DNA of 52,249 bases, taken from positions 1 to 52,249 of the forward strand of contig JAICLL010000025.1 of NCBI GenBank assembly GCA_025927475.1, read 5' to 3'. The notes under the pieces were generated by a model. The model did no database searches and was not told the origin of the DNA. It saw only the letters and a list, made by a program, of their open reading frames with translations. The translations under genes were made by a program, and so were the position numbers. This document shows, in pieces, positions 33,136 to 41,909 of this stretch (the first letter of the stretch is position 1; each line of letters begins with the position of its first letter). This DNA comes from Pirellulales bacterium (GTDB lineage Bacteria > Planctomycetota > Planctomycetia > Pirellulales > JAICIG01).

Positions 33136-34382
33136 AAAAAGCTGCCCGCGGGCATGGATTCGTTGTTCTCGCCGCGTTTCTGACCGGCGCGGTCAGTCGC
33201 GGCGCCGACGCGGTGGAAACACTAAAGCTCGAAGTGCGCGAGACCGCCGGTATCCGGCGATTCGGTTATCCGGTGGCACTGAGGCTACCCGAGCTTTCGC
33301 TGGGCGATGCGAAACCCCGCTTTCGTTTGCGCGAAGAGGGCAAGCCGGTGTCGGCGCAGTTTCGTGAGGAAGTAAGCGACGGCGGCGCGAGCGCATGGTG
33401 GCTCGACTTCGCCCTGAACATGACGCCCCACGCAGTCCGGACGCTGACACTCGAATATGGACCGGACATTGCCGCAGACAAAGAACCGCGGGGACTCGAA
33501 CTCAAGCCGACTTCGGAGGGATTTGAAATCCGCAACGGCTCGCACCTCACTTGGGCTGCCGGGCGAAATCTCTTTGCGCTGGTGAAATCGGTCGACGCCG
33601 GCGATTTGAAATACTTGCGCGAAGGCGGAGTGCGCCTGGGCATTGAGGGACCGCAAGAAGTGCTTTACCCGCGCGACGAAACCGCCCCGCCTCGCGTCAT
33701 TCGCTCCGGGCCGCTGGCGGTGGCGATCCGGTACGAGTTCGCCCCGGCGAGCGGCGCGCTGGCCGGAACGAAGTCGATCGTCGACCTCACCTTTCCTGCG
33801 TCAAAAAGTTGGGTGCAGGTCGATTGGCAAATTGACGATCCGCGGCAAGTGGTGCGGTCGGTGCGGGCGGAGATCGCGCAGCGGCTTGCCGCCCCGACCG
33901 AGGAAGAACCGACGCTGGTCGATTTTGGCGCCGCATCGCTGGTGTATATGTCGCTGGCGGCGGGAGACCGAGGCAAGCTGCAAGCCATTGCCAAGGCCGC
34001 TGATCGAAACGGACCACCGTCAGGGGCATTATCACCTTCCTGGGAAGTCTTGCGCGGCGACAAAAACCCGCTCGAGCCGTTCGTTGTCCAGGCCGCCGGT
34101 CGCGGTCGTGCGGAGGCGGAAGGCTGGGCGCATGTCATGGACCGCCAGCGCTGCCTCGCGCTGGGTGTCGATGAATTCGGCGATAGCGACGCGGATTCTG
34201 TCGAGATCGCCGCCGAGGGCGACGTGACGCTTGTCCGAAAGTTCGATCGTGACAGGCAAGATCGCCCGGTGAAGCGGTTTCGGTTTTGGTTGCATTTTGT
34301 CGGATTCCCTCCGCACGTGACGGCCGCGACCAGCCCGCAGTCGATGCTGTCGCCATTGACGGTGCGAATCAGCGAGCCTTAG
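33132..34382 (+). CDS. Secreted protein of unknown function, coupled to the SGNH hydrolase
   Basis: This 416-residue protein has a signal peptide (KKAARGHGFVVLAAFLTGAV, cleavage near SRGADA). The mature part is beta-rich with long paired strands (for example FRLREEGKPVSAQFREEVSD, RTLTLEYGPDI, AVAIRYEFAPASGAL and KSWVQVDWQIDDPRQVVRSV). That resembles the beta-sandwich and super-sandwich folds of polysaccharide lyase or glycosidase accessory proteins, but no catalytic motif is identifiable. The 4-base ATGA overlap with the SGNH hydrolase gene implies translational coupling and a shared extracellular role. Confidence 0.72.
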   Translation: MKKAARGHGFVVLAAFLTGAVSRGADAVETLKLEVRETAGIRRFGYPVALRLPELSLGDAKPRFRLREEGKPVSAQFREEVSDGGASAWWLDFALNMTPHAVRTLTLEYGPDIAADKEPRGLELKPTSEGFEIRNGSHLTWAAGRNLFALVKSVDAGDLKYLREGGVRLGIEGPQEVLYPRDETAPPRVIRSGPLAVAIRYEFAPASGALAGTKSIVDLTFPASKSWVQVDWQIDDPRQVVRSVRAEIAQRLAAPTEEEPTLVDFGAASLVYMSLAAGDRGKLQAIAKAADRNGPPSGALSPSWEVLRGDKNPLEPFVVQAAGRGRAEAEGWAHVMDRQRCLALGVDEFGDSDADSVEIAAEGDVTLVRKFDRDRQDRPVKRFRFWLHFVGFPPHVTAATSPQSMLSPLTVRISEP

Positions 34383-34394
34383 CCCGGATGTCGG

Positions 34395-34424
34395 GCTTCC
34401 AAGGGCTGGTGAATAATCCGGGCT
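34395..34424. repeat. Short dispersed repeat (GAATAATCCGGGC type)
   Basis: The text GGGCTGGTGAATAATCCGGG here matches GGGCTGATGAATAATCCGGG at about 41985-42004 with one change. Both copies are intergenic and are followed by a C. Confidence 0.6.
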
Positions 34425-34474
34425 AGTGGCATGAACTTCCCGATCGTTTTTGAAAGCTTGCCTGGAAATCCGCC

Positions 34475-35671
34475 ATGAATCGACGTAGCTTCCTTGCCGC
34501 CAGCGCCGCGGCACTGTGTTCCCAAACATTGCGGGCCGCCGATGCGGCCAACGATGTCAGAATTACTCGCGTCGTCGGCTTCAACCTGACCAGCCGCCGC
34601 AACAAGCTGGCGGGCAAGAACGCCCGACTCGACGTGCACGGCGACCGCGGCCACGATCGGATGCTGCGCATTGAGACCAATGCCGGCGTCCACGGCATCG
34701 GCAATTGTGCTGTCGATCAAACGATGGCGACCGAATTGCTGGGCAAGGATCCCCTCGATTTCCTGCGCGCCGATGAGCGGCGCATGAATGGGCCGCTGGG
34801 CGCCGGCACGATGCCGCTGTGGGACCTGGCGGGCAAACTGCTGAAAAAGCCGGTGTACAAGCTGCTCGGCGGTGAAGGCCCCGAGCGAGTGCCCGCCTAT
34901 GACGGCTCGATCTATTTCGCCGATCTGCTGCCGCAGTACGCCAACCGCTGGGCAGAGCGGTTTCGCGAAGAGATCGACTTGGGCCTGAAGCTCGGACATC
35001 GAGGGTTCAAGATCAAGGTGGGCCGCGGGTTCAAGTGGATGCCGCGCGACGAGGGCGACCGCCGCGATGTGGAAGTGGTCAGGCTCATCCGCAAGCATGC
35101 CGGCGCCGGTGTGCGGTTGGGCATTGATGCCAACAACGGTTATGACCTGGACGGCGCCAAGCGGTTGCTCGATGAACTGGGTCACGAGAACCTGGCCTTC
35201 GCCGAAGAGCTGTTTCCGGAAACCGTCGAGCAGTGCCTGGAGTTGAAGGCGTTCATTCACGAGCGCGGCTGGCGCACGCTGGTGGCCGACGGCGAGACGC
35301 AACACGAATTGGCGGCTTATTTGCCGTTCATGAAAGCCCGTGCCATCGACGTCTTTCAGGGCGACATGAACCACTTTGGCATCGACGGCATTTTGGCCGA
35401 AGCCGAGATGTGTAGACCGCACGGCGGACGCGTCGCTCCGCACAACTGGGGCTCGTTGGTCGGGTTTTATATGGAGCTGCACGTTGGGCGGGCCATCGGC
35501 AATTTTTATCGAGCCGAGCACGACCCGCTGACCAGCGACGTGCTTGTGGCCGAGGGCTACCAGATCAAAGACGGCGCGGCAACCATTCCCGATTCGCCCG
35601 GCTTTGGGCTGACGATCGACGAGGCGGCATTCGCGCGTGAGGCGGAAATACGGTTTGATGTGCGGAGCTGA
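34475..35671 (+). CDS. Tat-exported enolase-superfamily (mandelate racemase-like) enzyme
   Basis: This 398-residue protein starts MNRRSFLAASAAALCSQTLR, a twin-arginine (RRSFL) signal. The enolase fold is complete: an N-terminal capping domain (about 28-135) and a barrel with FKIK (K179, K181), metal ligands D218 in IDANNGYD, E244/E245 in AEEL and E274 in ADGE, and H323 in APHNWGS. A KxK motif with a distal His fits the mandelate racemase/acid-sugar dehydratase groups, so proton abstraction from a sugar acid is likely. Export is unusual for this superfamily but is frequent among planctomycete RRSFL proteins. It follows the two secreted genes by 92 bases. Confidence 0.9.
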   Translation: MNRRSFLAASAAALCSQTLRAADAANDVRITRVVGFNLTSRRNKLAGKNARLDVHGDRGHDRMLRIETNAGVHGIGNCAVDQTMATELLGKDPLDFLRADERRMNGPLGAGTMPLWDLAGKLLKKPVYKLLGGEGPERVPAYDGSIYFADLLPQYANRWAERFREEIDLGLKLGHRGFKIKVGRGFKWMPRDEGDRRDVEVVRLIRKHAGAGVRLGIDANNGYDLDGAKRLLDELGHENLAFAEELFPETVEQCLELKAFIHERGWRTLVADGETQHELAAYLPFMKARAIDVFQGDMNHFGIDGILAEAEMCRPHGGRVAPHNWGSLVGFYMELHVGRAIGNFYRAEHDPLTSDVLVAEGYQIKDGAATIPDSPGFGLTIDEAAFAREAEIRFDVRS

Positions 35672-35755
35672 GGAGTTGGACTTTTCCAGCCGCGGCAGTT
35701 ATGGTGGTTGACGCTGCTGGCCTACCTGCTGATCCCGCAATTGAGGACCCCGCCG

Positions 35756-36838
35756 ATGCCCCGCCTTCGCACGTCGCGAGCGCTGACGATTACCGCCGCC
35801 GTTTCCACCGCTGCCGCGATGGCGGCGTTGCTTGCCTGCCTGTTTTTGCCCGCCGGCCTCACGGCGATGGTGCTGCGTCCGGCCGCCGCCGATATGACGG
35901 CCGCCGCCAGCGAATTTTTGTCGGGCCTGTCTGACGAGCAGCGGGCCGAAGCGACGATGAAATTTGACGATGCCGCCCAGCTCGACTGGCACTTCATTCC
36001 CAAAGACAAACGCAAAGGGCTGCAAATCAAGCACCTGGATGCCAGGCAGCGAAAGCTGGCCCATGCGCTGTTGCAAAGCGGCGTGAGCCACCTGGGCTAT
36101 GAAAAGGCCCAGACGATCATGCAACTCGAGTCGATCTTGCGAGAGCTGGAAAAAGATCGCAAAGGCAGCCCGTTGCGCGATCCCGAACGCTATTATTTCA
36201 CGGTGTTTGGCCAGCCAGGTCAGCCGGGCCGGTGGGGGTGGAGCGTCGAGGGCCACCACTTGTCGCTCAATTTCGTGCTCGAAGACGAGAAGCTCGTCTC
36301 AGTCACGCCGGCGTTTTACGGCGCCAACCCCGCCGAAGTCCGCACCAACCTGGCCTTTGGCCCCAAACGCGGCACGCGCATCCTCAAGGCGGAAGAAGAC
36401 CGCGCGTTCGAGTTGCTGCGCTCACTGTCGGCGGAGCAGCGCAAGCAGGCGATTCTGGCAGACAAGGCGCCGGCAGACATCCGGGCCGCCGGCGAGGCGC
36501 AACCGCCCGCCTACGCCCCCGACGGAACGTCGGCAGCCGATTTTTCCGAAGATCAGAAAAAGCTGCTTTGGTCGCTGCTGGAAGCCTATACCGACAACAT
36601 GCCGCCGGAAGTCGGGCGGCGCCGGCTGAGCGAAGTAGAGCAGGCGGGCGTCGAGAAAACCTGTTTCGCGTGGGCCGGACCCGACAAGCCCGGCATCGGC
36701 CATTACTATCGCGTGCAAGGCCCGACGTTCGTCATCGAGTTTTGCAACAATCAGCCCGATGCGTCGGGCAATCCCGCCAACCACATTCACAGCGTTTGGC
36801 GGCAGATCGATGGCGATTTTGGCCGTTCGCGGCAATAG
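35756..36838 (+). CDS. DUF3500-domain exported protein
   Basis: The start at MPRLRTSRALTITAAVSTAA gives 360 residues with an N-terminal signal or anchor (AAMAALLACLFLPAGLTAMV). The rest matches DUF3500: FDDAAQLDWHFIPKDKRKGL, LDARQRKLAHALLQSG, YYFTVFGQPG, WGWSVEGHHLSLNF, TPAFYGANPAEV and a C-terminal HYYRVQGPTFVIEFCNNQ with NHIHSVWR. The function of DUF3500 is not established. The highly conserved His and Trp residues suggest a binding or catalytic site. It is complete and on the same strand as the enolase-like gene, 84 bases downstream. Confidence 0.88.
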   Translation: MPRLRTSRALTITAAVSTAAAMAALLACLFLPAGLTAMVLRPAAADMTAAASEFLSGLSDEQRAEATMKFDDAAQLDWHFIPKDKRKGLQIKHLDARQRKLAHALLQSGVSHLGYEKAQTIMQLESILRELEKDRKGSPLRDPERYYFTVFGQPGQPGRWGWSVEGHHLSLNFVLEDEKLVSVTPAFYGANPAEVRTNLAFGPKRGTRILKAEEDRAFELLRSLSAEQRKQAILADKAPADIRAAGEAQPPAYAPDGTSAADFSEDQKKLLWSLLEAYTDNMPPEVGRRRLSEVEQAGVEKTCFAWAGPDKPGIGHYYRVQGPTFVIEFCNNQPDASGNPANHIHSVWRQIDGDFGRSRQ

Positions 36839-36890
36839 GGCCGTCTCGGCGGTTGCCAGCGCGATTGGGGGCCATCGGTCGGAGGCGAGG

Positions 36891-37790
36891 ATGGCGATTG
36901 CATTCACCTGCCCGCATTGTGGCTTTCAAACCAACGTGGCCGACGAGTACGCGGGCCAATCGGGACCATGCGCCCGCTGCGGCAAGACGATCACGGTGCC
37001 GCTGCCCGGCCAGGTCGGTTATGGCGTCGACTCTCCCGCTTCGCTGCCGCGTTCTCGGTCGTTGGGCAGCAATGTGGCGATTGCGGCGCTGGCAGCCATG
37101 GCGGGGCTGTGTTGCTGTGGGGGGCTGATTGGCATTCCGGTGATGGTGCCGGCGGTGCAGGCTGCCCGCGAGGCGGCGCATCGCGCGGAGTGTACCGCCA
37201 ATCTGCGTCGTATCGGCGTCGCCCTGCAACAATACGTGAACGAATACCAATCGTTGCCGCCGGCCTACGTGGCCGACGCGCAAGGCCGTCCGCGGCATAG
37301 CTGGCGGGCATTGCTGCTGCCCTACCTCGATCCGCCGCTGGCCGCCCGCTATCGCTTCGACGAACCCTGGGACGGGCCGAACAACCGCCGATTGCATTCG
37401 CAAATGCCGGCGGTTTACCGATGCCCGTCGGAAGAGCCGCGCAGCACGTCGTTGACCAGCTATGTGGTTTTGGTGGGACCACGCACCGCGTTTCCAGGAT
37501 CGAAAAGCGTCGCGCCCGGCGACATCACCGACGGCGCCCGCGGCACGCTCACCGTGGTCGAAGTCAGCGGGGCCGACATCAACTGGCTCGAGCCGCGCGA
37601 CCTGCCGGCGGGCGGGCTGAATTTCTCGATCAACGCTCCGCGCGGCGACGAAATTTCCAGCCTGCATCCCGACGGCGCCATGGTGCTCACCGCCGACGGC
37701 CAGGCGCACTTCTTGCCCGACTGGATCGAACAACCGCGTCTGAAAGGCCTGAGCACCATCGCCGGCAGCGAAGACGTCTTGCCGCCATGA
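36891..37790 (+). CDS. DUF1559-type protein with N-terminal zinc ribbon
   Basis: GGAGGCGAGG just before ATG 36891 supports this start; the product has 299 residues. Residues 7-36 form a zinc ribbon (CPHC...CARC). A membrane segment follows (about 62-90, NVAIAALAAMAGLCCCGGLI), then the DUF1559 region: VPAVQAAREAAHRAECTANL, RRIGVALQQYVNEYQSLPPA, YRCPSEEP and a C-terminal ADGQAHFLPD. DUF1559 is greatly expanded in planctomycetes and usually follows a type IV pilin-like methylation motif, which is replaced here by the zinc ribbon and helix. The role is unknown. Confidence 0.88.
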   Translation: MAIAFTCPHCGFQTNVADEYAGQSGPCARCGKTITVPLPGQVGYGVDSPASLPRSRSLGSNVAIAALAAMAGLCCCGGLIGIPVMVPAVQAAREAAHRAECTANLRRIGVALQQYVNEYQSLPPAYVADAQGRPRHSWRALLLPYLDPPLAARYRFDEPWDGPNNRRLHSQMPAVYRCPSEEPRSTSLTSYVVLVGPRTAFPGSKSVAPGDITDGARGTLTVVEVSGADINWLEPRDLPAGGLNFSINAPRGDEISSLHPDGAMVLTADGQAHFLPDWIEQPRLKGLSTIAGSEDVLPP

Positions 37791-37931
37791 AGCGTTTTGC
37801 CGCCATGAAGCAAGGTCCGCCGGCAGCGGGTGTGGCAGCGGAATTTCAGGATAGCCCCCAATCGCCGTTTCGCGTTAAGATGTGGCCCTTCCGGGAGCAG
37901 ACTTGGGCCACGCTTCGCAATTGACAAACGC

Positions 37932-39131
37932 ATGGATGCCGTCGATATCTCATCGCCCGCGCTGGCGCCCTGGCCGCTGATGCGCAACAACTTCGCGCCG
38001 GCCGATCTCGCCGCCGCGGTCGCGTTGCTCGAGCAAGACGACCCCGTGCTCACGCAAGCCAGCCAGGTGAGGGCCTTTGAGCGCGAATGGTCCGAGTGGT
38101 TGGGCGTCCGCCATAGCGTGTTTGTCAACTCCGGTTCGTCGGCCAACCTGCTCACGCTGGCCGCCTTGCGAGAAACCTACGGACCCGGTGAAGTGATTGT
38201 GCCGACGCTCACCTGGGTGTCAGACATCGCCGCCGTCATCCAGAACGGCTTTGAGCCGGTGTTTGTCGATGTCGATCGGCGCACGCTGGGCATGGACAAC
38301 GACGAGGTCATCGGCAAGCTTTCCGCCAACACCCGCGCCGTGTTTATCACACACGTGCTTGGCTACAACGCGCTGACGGCGCGGCTGCTCGACGAGCTTG
38401 CCCGGCGGCAGATCCCGCTGTTGGAAGATTGCTGCGAGTCGCACGGCGCGGCGTTTCACGGGTTTCGCGTGGGCACGCTCGGCCTGATGTCGAACTTTTC
38501 GTTTTATTATGCCCACCATCTGACGACGATCGAGGGCGGGATGATCTCGACCAACGACGGTCGCCTTTACCAACTGTTGCGGATGCTGCGTTCACACGGC
38601 ATGGTGCGCGAAGCGACCGACGACGACTTGAAGCAATCGTATCACGACGAATTCCCGGACCTGAATCCGGAGTTCATTTTTGCGCTGCCGGCCTACAACG
38701 TGCGCAGCACCGAACTGAACGCCGCGATCGGCCGCAGCCAGCTCAAGCGGCTCGACGCGGGCAACGCCGAGCGGGCAGAAAATCTGGCCGCGTTTTTGGC
38801 GCACCTCGATCCGGAAAAATATCAGACCGATTTCGCCGTCGAGGGCAGCTCGAGCTACGCTCTGACCTTGGTGCTGCGCGAGCCTGACGAGCGGCTTTGC
38901 CAGCGCGTGATGTCGGCGTTGCGGGCGGCGCGCGTCGAATTCCGCCGCGGACTTTCGGGCGGGGGAAATCAGCTTCGCCAGCCCTACCTGCGCCGCCGTT
39001 TCGGAAGCGACGCGTGGGCCAATTATCCGCGCGTCGAACATCTGCACTTTTATGGGTTTTATATCGGCAATTATCCGGGGTTGCACCGCGAGCAGATTTT
39101 GGCGCTGTGCGAAATGCTCAACGGACTATGA
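37932..39131 (+). CDS. DegT/DnrJ/EryC1-family PLP/PMP enzyme with His for the catalytic Lys
   Basis: The ATG at 37932 gives 399 residues, the usual length. The fold motifs are NSGSSANLLTLAAL (cofactor phosphate loop), VIVPTLTWVSDIAA, PVFVDVD, LLEDCCESHGA (Asp that contacts the pyridine nitrogen) and YNVRSTELNAAIGRSQL. At the Schiff-base position, aminotransferases have SF..K; here residues 190-203 read SFYYAHHLTTIEGG, so His195 replaces Lys. The same change defines the sugar 3-dehydratases ColD and RfbH/E1, which use PMP to make 3-deoxy sugars. A nucleotide-sugar dehydratase is therefore more likely than an aminotransferase. The radical SAM gene follows by 12 bases. Confidence 0.87.
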   Translation: MDAVDISSPALAPWPLMRNNFAPADLAAAVALLEQDDPVLTQASQVRAFEREWSEWLGVRHSVFVNSGSSANLLTLAALRETYGPGEVIVPTLTWVSDIAAVIQNGFEPVFVDVDRRTLGMDNDEVIGKLSANTRAVFITHVLGYNALTARLLDELARRQIPLLEDCCESHGAAFHGFRVGTLGLMSNFSFYYAHHLTTIEGGMISTNDGRLYQLLRMLRSHGMVREATDDDLKQSYHDEFPDLNPEFIFALPAYNVRSTELNAAIGRSQLKRLDAGNAERAENLAAFLAHLDPEKYQTDFAVEGSSSYALTLVLREPDERLCQRVMSALRAARVEFRRGLSGGGNQLRQPYLRRRFGSDAWANYPRVEHLHFYGFYIGNYPGLHREQILALCEMLNGL

Positions 39132-39143
39132 AGAGTGGCTAGG

Positions 39144-40742
39144 ATGCTCGATCTGGTTCTCATCAATCCGGCCAGCCGCGGCCAGGTTTATCAATCGCTG
39201 GGGGCGACGCTCACCGCCATTGAAAATCCGGTCTGGGCAGGTCTGATGGCGGAATTTGCCCGCCGCCACGGACTTTCCGTCGAATTGATCGACGCCGAGG
39301 CGCTCGAACTTTCCGCCCAGCAGGTGGCCGACCAGGTGGCCGCGCTCGACGCCCGGCTGGCGGTGGTGGTTGTCTACGGGCATCAACCGTCGGCATCGAC
39401 ACAGATCATGCCGGCGGCCGGACGCGTCTGCCAGGCCATCAAAGACCACTCGCCCGAGCAGGCGGTGATGCTGGTCGGCGGGCATGTGTCGGCCCTGCCC
39501 GAGCAAACGCTCCGCGAAGAAGCCGCTGATTACGTCGCTTTCGGCGAGGGGCTATGGACGATGGTCGAGTTGGCCCAAGCGTTGCGGGCGTCGCGGCCCG
39601 ATTTCAGCCGGGTTCGCGGACTTTGGCATCGCCAAGGGGCGAAGCTTGTCTCCGCTCCGCCGGCGCCCTTGGTGAGCGAACTCGATCTGCAGATGCCGGG
39701 CCAAGCCTGGGACCTGCTGCCGATGTCGCGCTATCGAGCGCACAACTGGCACTGCTTCGGCCTCCAGCATTCTCTGCTTCAGGGCGAGTGCGGGGCTGAG
39801 CGGGCGTTACTCCATCTCCCTTCGGAAGAGGGCCGGGGCGAGGGGATGGCGCTATCGCACCGCCAGCCCTACGCCGCCATCTACACCACGCTCGGATGCC
39901 CCTATCATTGCTCGTTCTGCTGCATTCAGGCGCCGTTCAAATCGGGCGAGCAAGCGGCGGGCTACAAGGCGGGCGTCAATAGCTATCGCTGCTGGCCGAC
40001 CGAGCGGGTGATCGAGCAGATTGACCTGTTGGTAAATCGCTACGGCGTGCGAAATCTGAAAATTGCCGACGAGATGTTTGTGCTCAATCGGCGGCATGTG
40101 TCGGCCCTGTGCGATGCCATCATCGAGCGCGGCTACGATCTGAATATCTGGGCCTACGCCCGCATCGACACGGTCCACGACGGCCTGATCGAAAAGCTCG
40201 CCCAGGCCGGTTTTCGCTGGCTGGCGTTTGGCATCGAGGCGGCCGACCGCGGCGTGCGCGACGCGGTCGACAAACGATTCGACCAGGAGCAGATCCACCA
40301 GACCATCGATAAGGTTCGCACCGCCGGCATCCATGTGATCGGCAACTACATCTTTGGCCTGCCCGAGGACAACCACGACACGATGCAGGCCACGCTCGAT
40401 CTGGCGTTGGAGCTGAACTGCGAGTTCGCCAACTTTTATTCGACGATGGCATATCCGGGCTCTCCACTGTATGCCCAGGCTTTGTCCGCCGGCTGGCGGC
40501 TGCCGCGGTCGTGGTCGGGCTATTCGCAGCATTCAGTCGACAGCTTGCCGCTGGCCACGCGGCATCTTTCGTCCGACGAGGTGCTGGCCTTCCGCGACGC
40601 CGCGTTCGATACGTATTTCAGCCATCCCGATTATCTGGCGATGATTCGCCGCACGTTTGGCCAGCCAACCATCGACGAGATTCGGGCGATGACGGCGCAT
40701 AAGCTCACGCGCCGAGGCGTGCCGGAAGCGGTTGCGCTCTGA
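39144..40742 (+). CDS. B12-binding-type radical SAM enzyme
   Basis: The start is ATG 39144 (an in-frame GTG lies at 39135); the product has 532 residues. Residues 1-165 form a cobalamin-binding-like Rossmann domain (LVLINPASRGQVYQSLG, VVVYGHQPSAS, VMLVGGHVSALPEQTL). The radical SAM core has C252-x3-C256-x2-C259 (CPYHCSFCC), then NLKIADEMFVLN, WLAFGIEAADRGVRDAVDK and HVIGNYIFGLPEDNHDTMQA. The usual DxHxxG cobalamin motif is not evident, so cobalamin binding is uncertain. Residues about 215-240 are encoded by an embedded repeat. The gene is coupled to the His-type sugar dehydratase homolog, so an envelope-sugar or lipid modification is inferred. Confidence 0.9.
   Translation: MLDLVLINPASRGQVYQSLGATLTAIENPVWAGLMAEFARRHGLSVELIDAEALELSAQQVADQVAALDARLAVVVVYGHQPSASTQIMPAAGRVCQAIKDHSPEQAVMLVGGHVSALPEQTLREEAADYVAFGEGLWTMVELAQALRASRPDFSRVRGLWHRQGAKLVSAPPAPLVSELDLQMPGQAWDLLPMSRYRAHNWHCFGLQHSLLQGECGAERALLHLPSEEGRGEGMALSHRQPYAAIYTTLGCPYHCSFCCIQAPFKSGEQAAGYKAGVNSYRCWPTERVIEQIDLLVNRYGVRNLKIADEMFVLNRRHVSALCDAIIERGYDLNIWAYARIDTVHDGLIEKLAQAGFRWLAFGIEAADRGVRDAVDKRFDQEQIHQTIDKVRTAGIHVIGNYIFGLPEDNHDTMQATLDLALELNCEFANFYSTMAYPGSPLYAQALSAGWRLPRSWSGYSQHSVDSLPLATRHLSSDEVLAFRDAAFDTYFSHPDYLAMIRRTFGQPTIDEIRAMTAHKLTRRGVPEAVAL
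39811..39848. repeat. Dispersed repeat embedded in the radical SAM gene
   Basis: A 38-base segment (CATCTCCCTTCGGAAGAGGG core, then CCGGGGCGAGGGG) carries an imperfect hairpin CTCCCTTC-GGAAGAG. It encodes HLPSEEGRGEGM in frame. The same peptide pattern (LPxEGRGxG) is a familiar translation of intergenic repeats in many GC-rich genomes. A related text lies at 23056-23082. Confidence 0.75.
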
Positions 40743-40835
40743 CCGCGACGCGCTGATCGGTTTCGATAAAAGCAATTCACGCCAGCGCCACCGAGGGCGG
40801 TCCCTACAGACGTTTTGCAGCGAAACCACCTGGCG
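40743..40835. other. Spacer with short dispersed repeat
   Basis: No gene is seen. The text GCCACCGAGGGCGGTCCCTA at about 40788-40807 followed by CAGACG shares the CCTACAGACG end with the repeat at 45986-46015 and appears to belong to a related family. Confidence 0.35.
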
Positions 40836-41159
40836 TCAACTCCAGACCAGCGGGGCCAAATGCAAGGCGACTTCCAGCAAGACGCGGCGGATGCCGCGGC
40901 GTGCAGCGATCTGTGCCAGCCCTGCCGCGATCGTTTTCAGGTCGCCGGCCGCCGATACCCGCTCGAAGCCTCGGCTATCAAAGAACTCTTGTAAATCGGC
41001 TGACGAGTCGATGCCGCGCAGCTCGCAATAACCGTGATAGTCAAAGTACGCCCCGCGCAACCCGCGCCGGCCAAGCTCGGCAATCAGTTCTTCGCCGAGC
41101 GTCGGGCAGGCGCCGCTGGGGGCGGTTTCGCTTTCGGTCGTCTCGCGCAGGACGGTCAT
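40836..41159 (-). CDS. Small hypothetical protein
   Basis: This 107-residue protein starts MTVLRETTESETAPSG. The middle has a plausible alpha/beta pattern (ELIAELGRRGLRGAYFDYHG, DLQEFFDSRGFERVSAAGDL) and a C-terminal hydrophobic helix (RRVLLEVALHLAPLVWS). No homologous family is recognised. It converges on the radical SAM gene and is divergent from the next membrane protein gene. Coding status rests on codon-position GC and the sensible hydrophobic pattern only. Confidence 0.5.
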   Translation of the reverse strand: MTVLRETTESETAPSGACPTLGEELIAELGRRGLRGAYFDYHGYCELRGIDSSADLQEFFDSRGFERVSAAGDLKTIAAGLAQIAARRGIRRVLLEVALHLAPLVWS

Positions 41160-41291
41160 CGCTCATTAGTATACCCGTCGGTTGCTGATTTCGCCGACGG
41201 GCAAATCTTTGCCGAATCTTGTTGCGGCGCGCGTTGGATGAAGTAGAATGCGAAATCATTTCCTACTCGCTCCTTCTCGAATCTGAATGAT

Positions 41292-41909
41292 ATGGCTCGC
41301 GACGCATCCACCGCGGTCAGCTCGGTTTGCACGATCGACTCGTTAGGCAAGCCGATTTACGAGCAAAAACCCAGCACCGCCAACCTGGCTGCGGGCATCA
41401 TTCTGAGCGTGCTCTTGGTCGGGGGCGGGTTGGCCATGCTGGGATTCGTCGCGCGAGAGATTATTCGCGTCGACGGCAATCTGCCGATCGATGCCGATCA
41501 CGGCATGAGCTGGACGGCGGCCGGCATCATGTCACTGGTGGGCAGTGTTCTTGCGGCCGGCGGCGTCTGGCTGTTTTTATGGGCGAAGTCGATGTTCTCA
41601 TTCCGCCTGGTCGTTTGCGCCGACGGCTTCTATTACGAGAAAAAGGGCAAAACCGACGTATTCGCCTGGATGGAGATCGCCTCGGTGGAGGAAACGGTTT
41701 TGCATGAACGGCTGCCGATTGTCAAAGGCCCGGCCCGGCAGCTCATGCCGACGACCACGAGCCGCGCCTACCGCGTTCGCCGCTGCGATGGAAAGGAGTT
41801 CTTTTTCGACGGCAACATCCTATCGCGCCCTTCTCTGCTGGCCGGCCCCTTGGCCACCGCGGCGCAGGCCCGCGGCATTGCTTGGACCACGGCGGAAAAG
41901 ACGCATTGA
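41292..41909 (+). CDS. Membrane protein with C-terminal PH-like domain, unknown function
   Basis: This 205-residue protein has two membrane helices (about residues 32-55, LAAGIILSVLLVGGGLAMLG, and 76-98, GIMSLVGSVLAAGGVWLFLW). A cytoplasmic beta-rich domain follows (about 100-190: SFRLVVCADGFYYEKKGKTD, VFAWMEIASVEETVLHERLP, YRVRRCDGKEFFFDGNIL), which has the strand order of bacterial PH-like domains. No specific family is recognised. The remnant at 11499-11989 has a similar flavour but no clear alignment. Confidence 0.72.
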   Translation: MARDASTAVSSVCTIDSLGKPIYEQKPSTANLAAGIILSVLLVGGGLAMLGFVAREIIRVDGNLPIDADHGMSWTAAGIMSLVGSVLAAGGVWLFLWAKSMFSFRLVVCADGFYYEKKGKTDVFAWMEIASVEETVLHERLPIVKGPARQLMPTTTSRAYRVRRCDGKEFFFDGNILSRPSLLAGPLATAAQARGIAWTTAEKTH

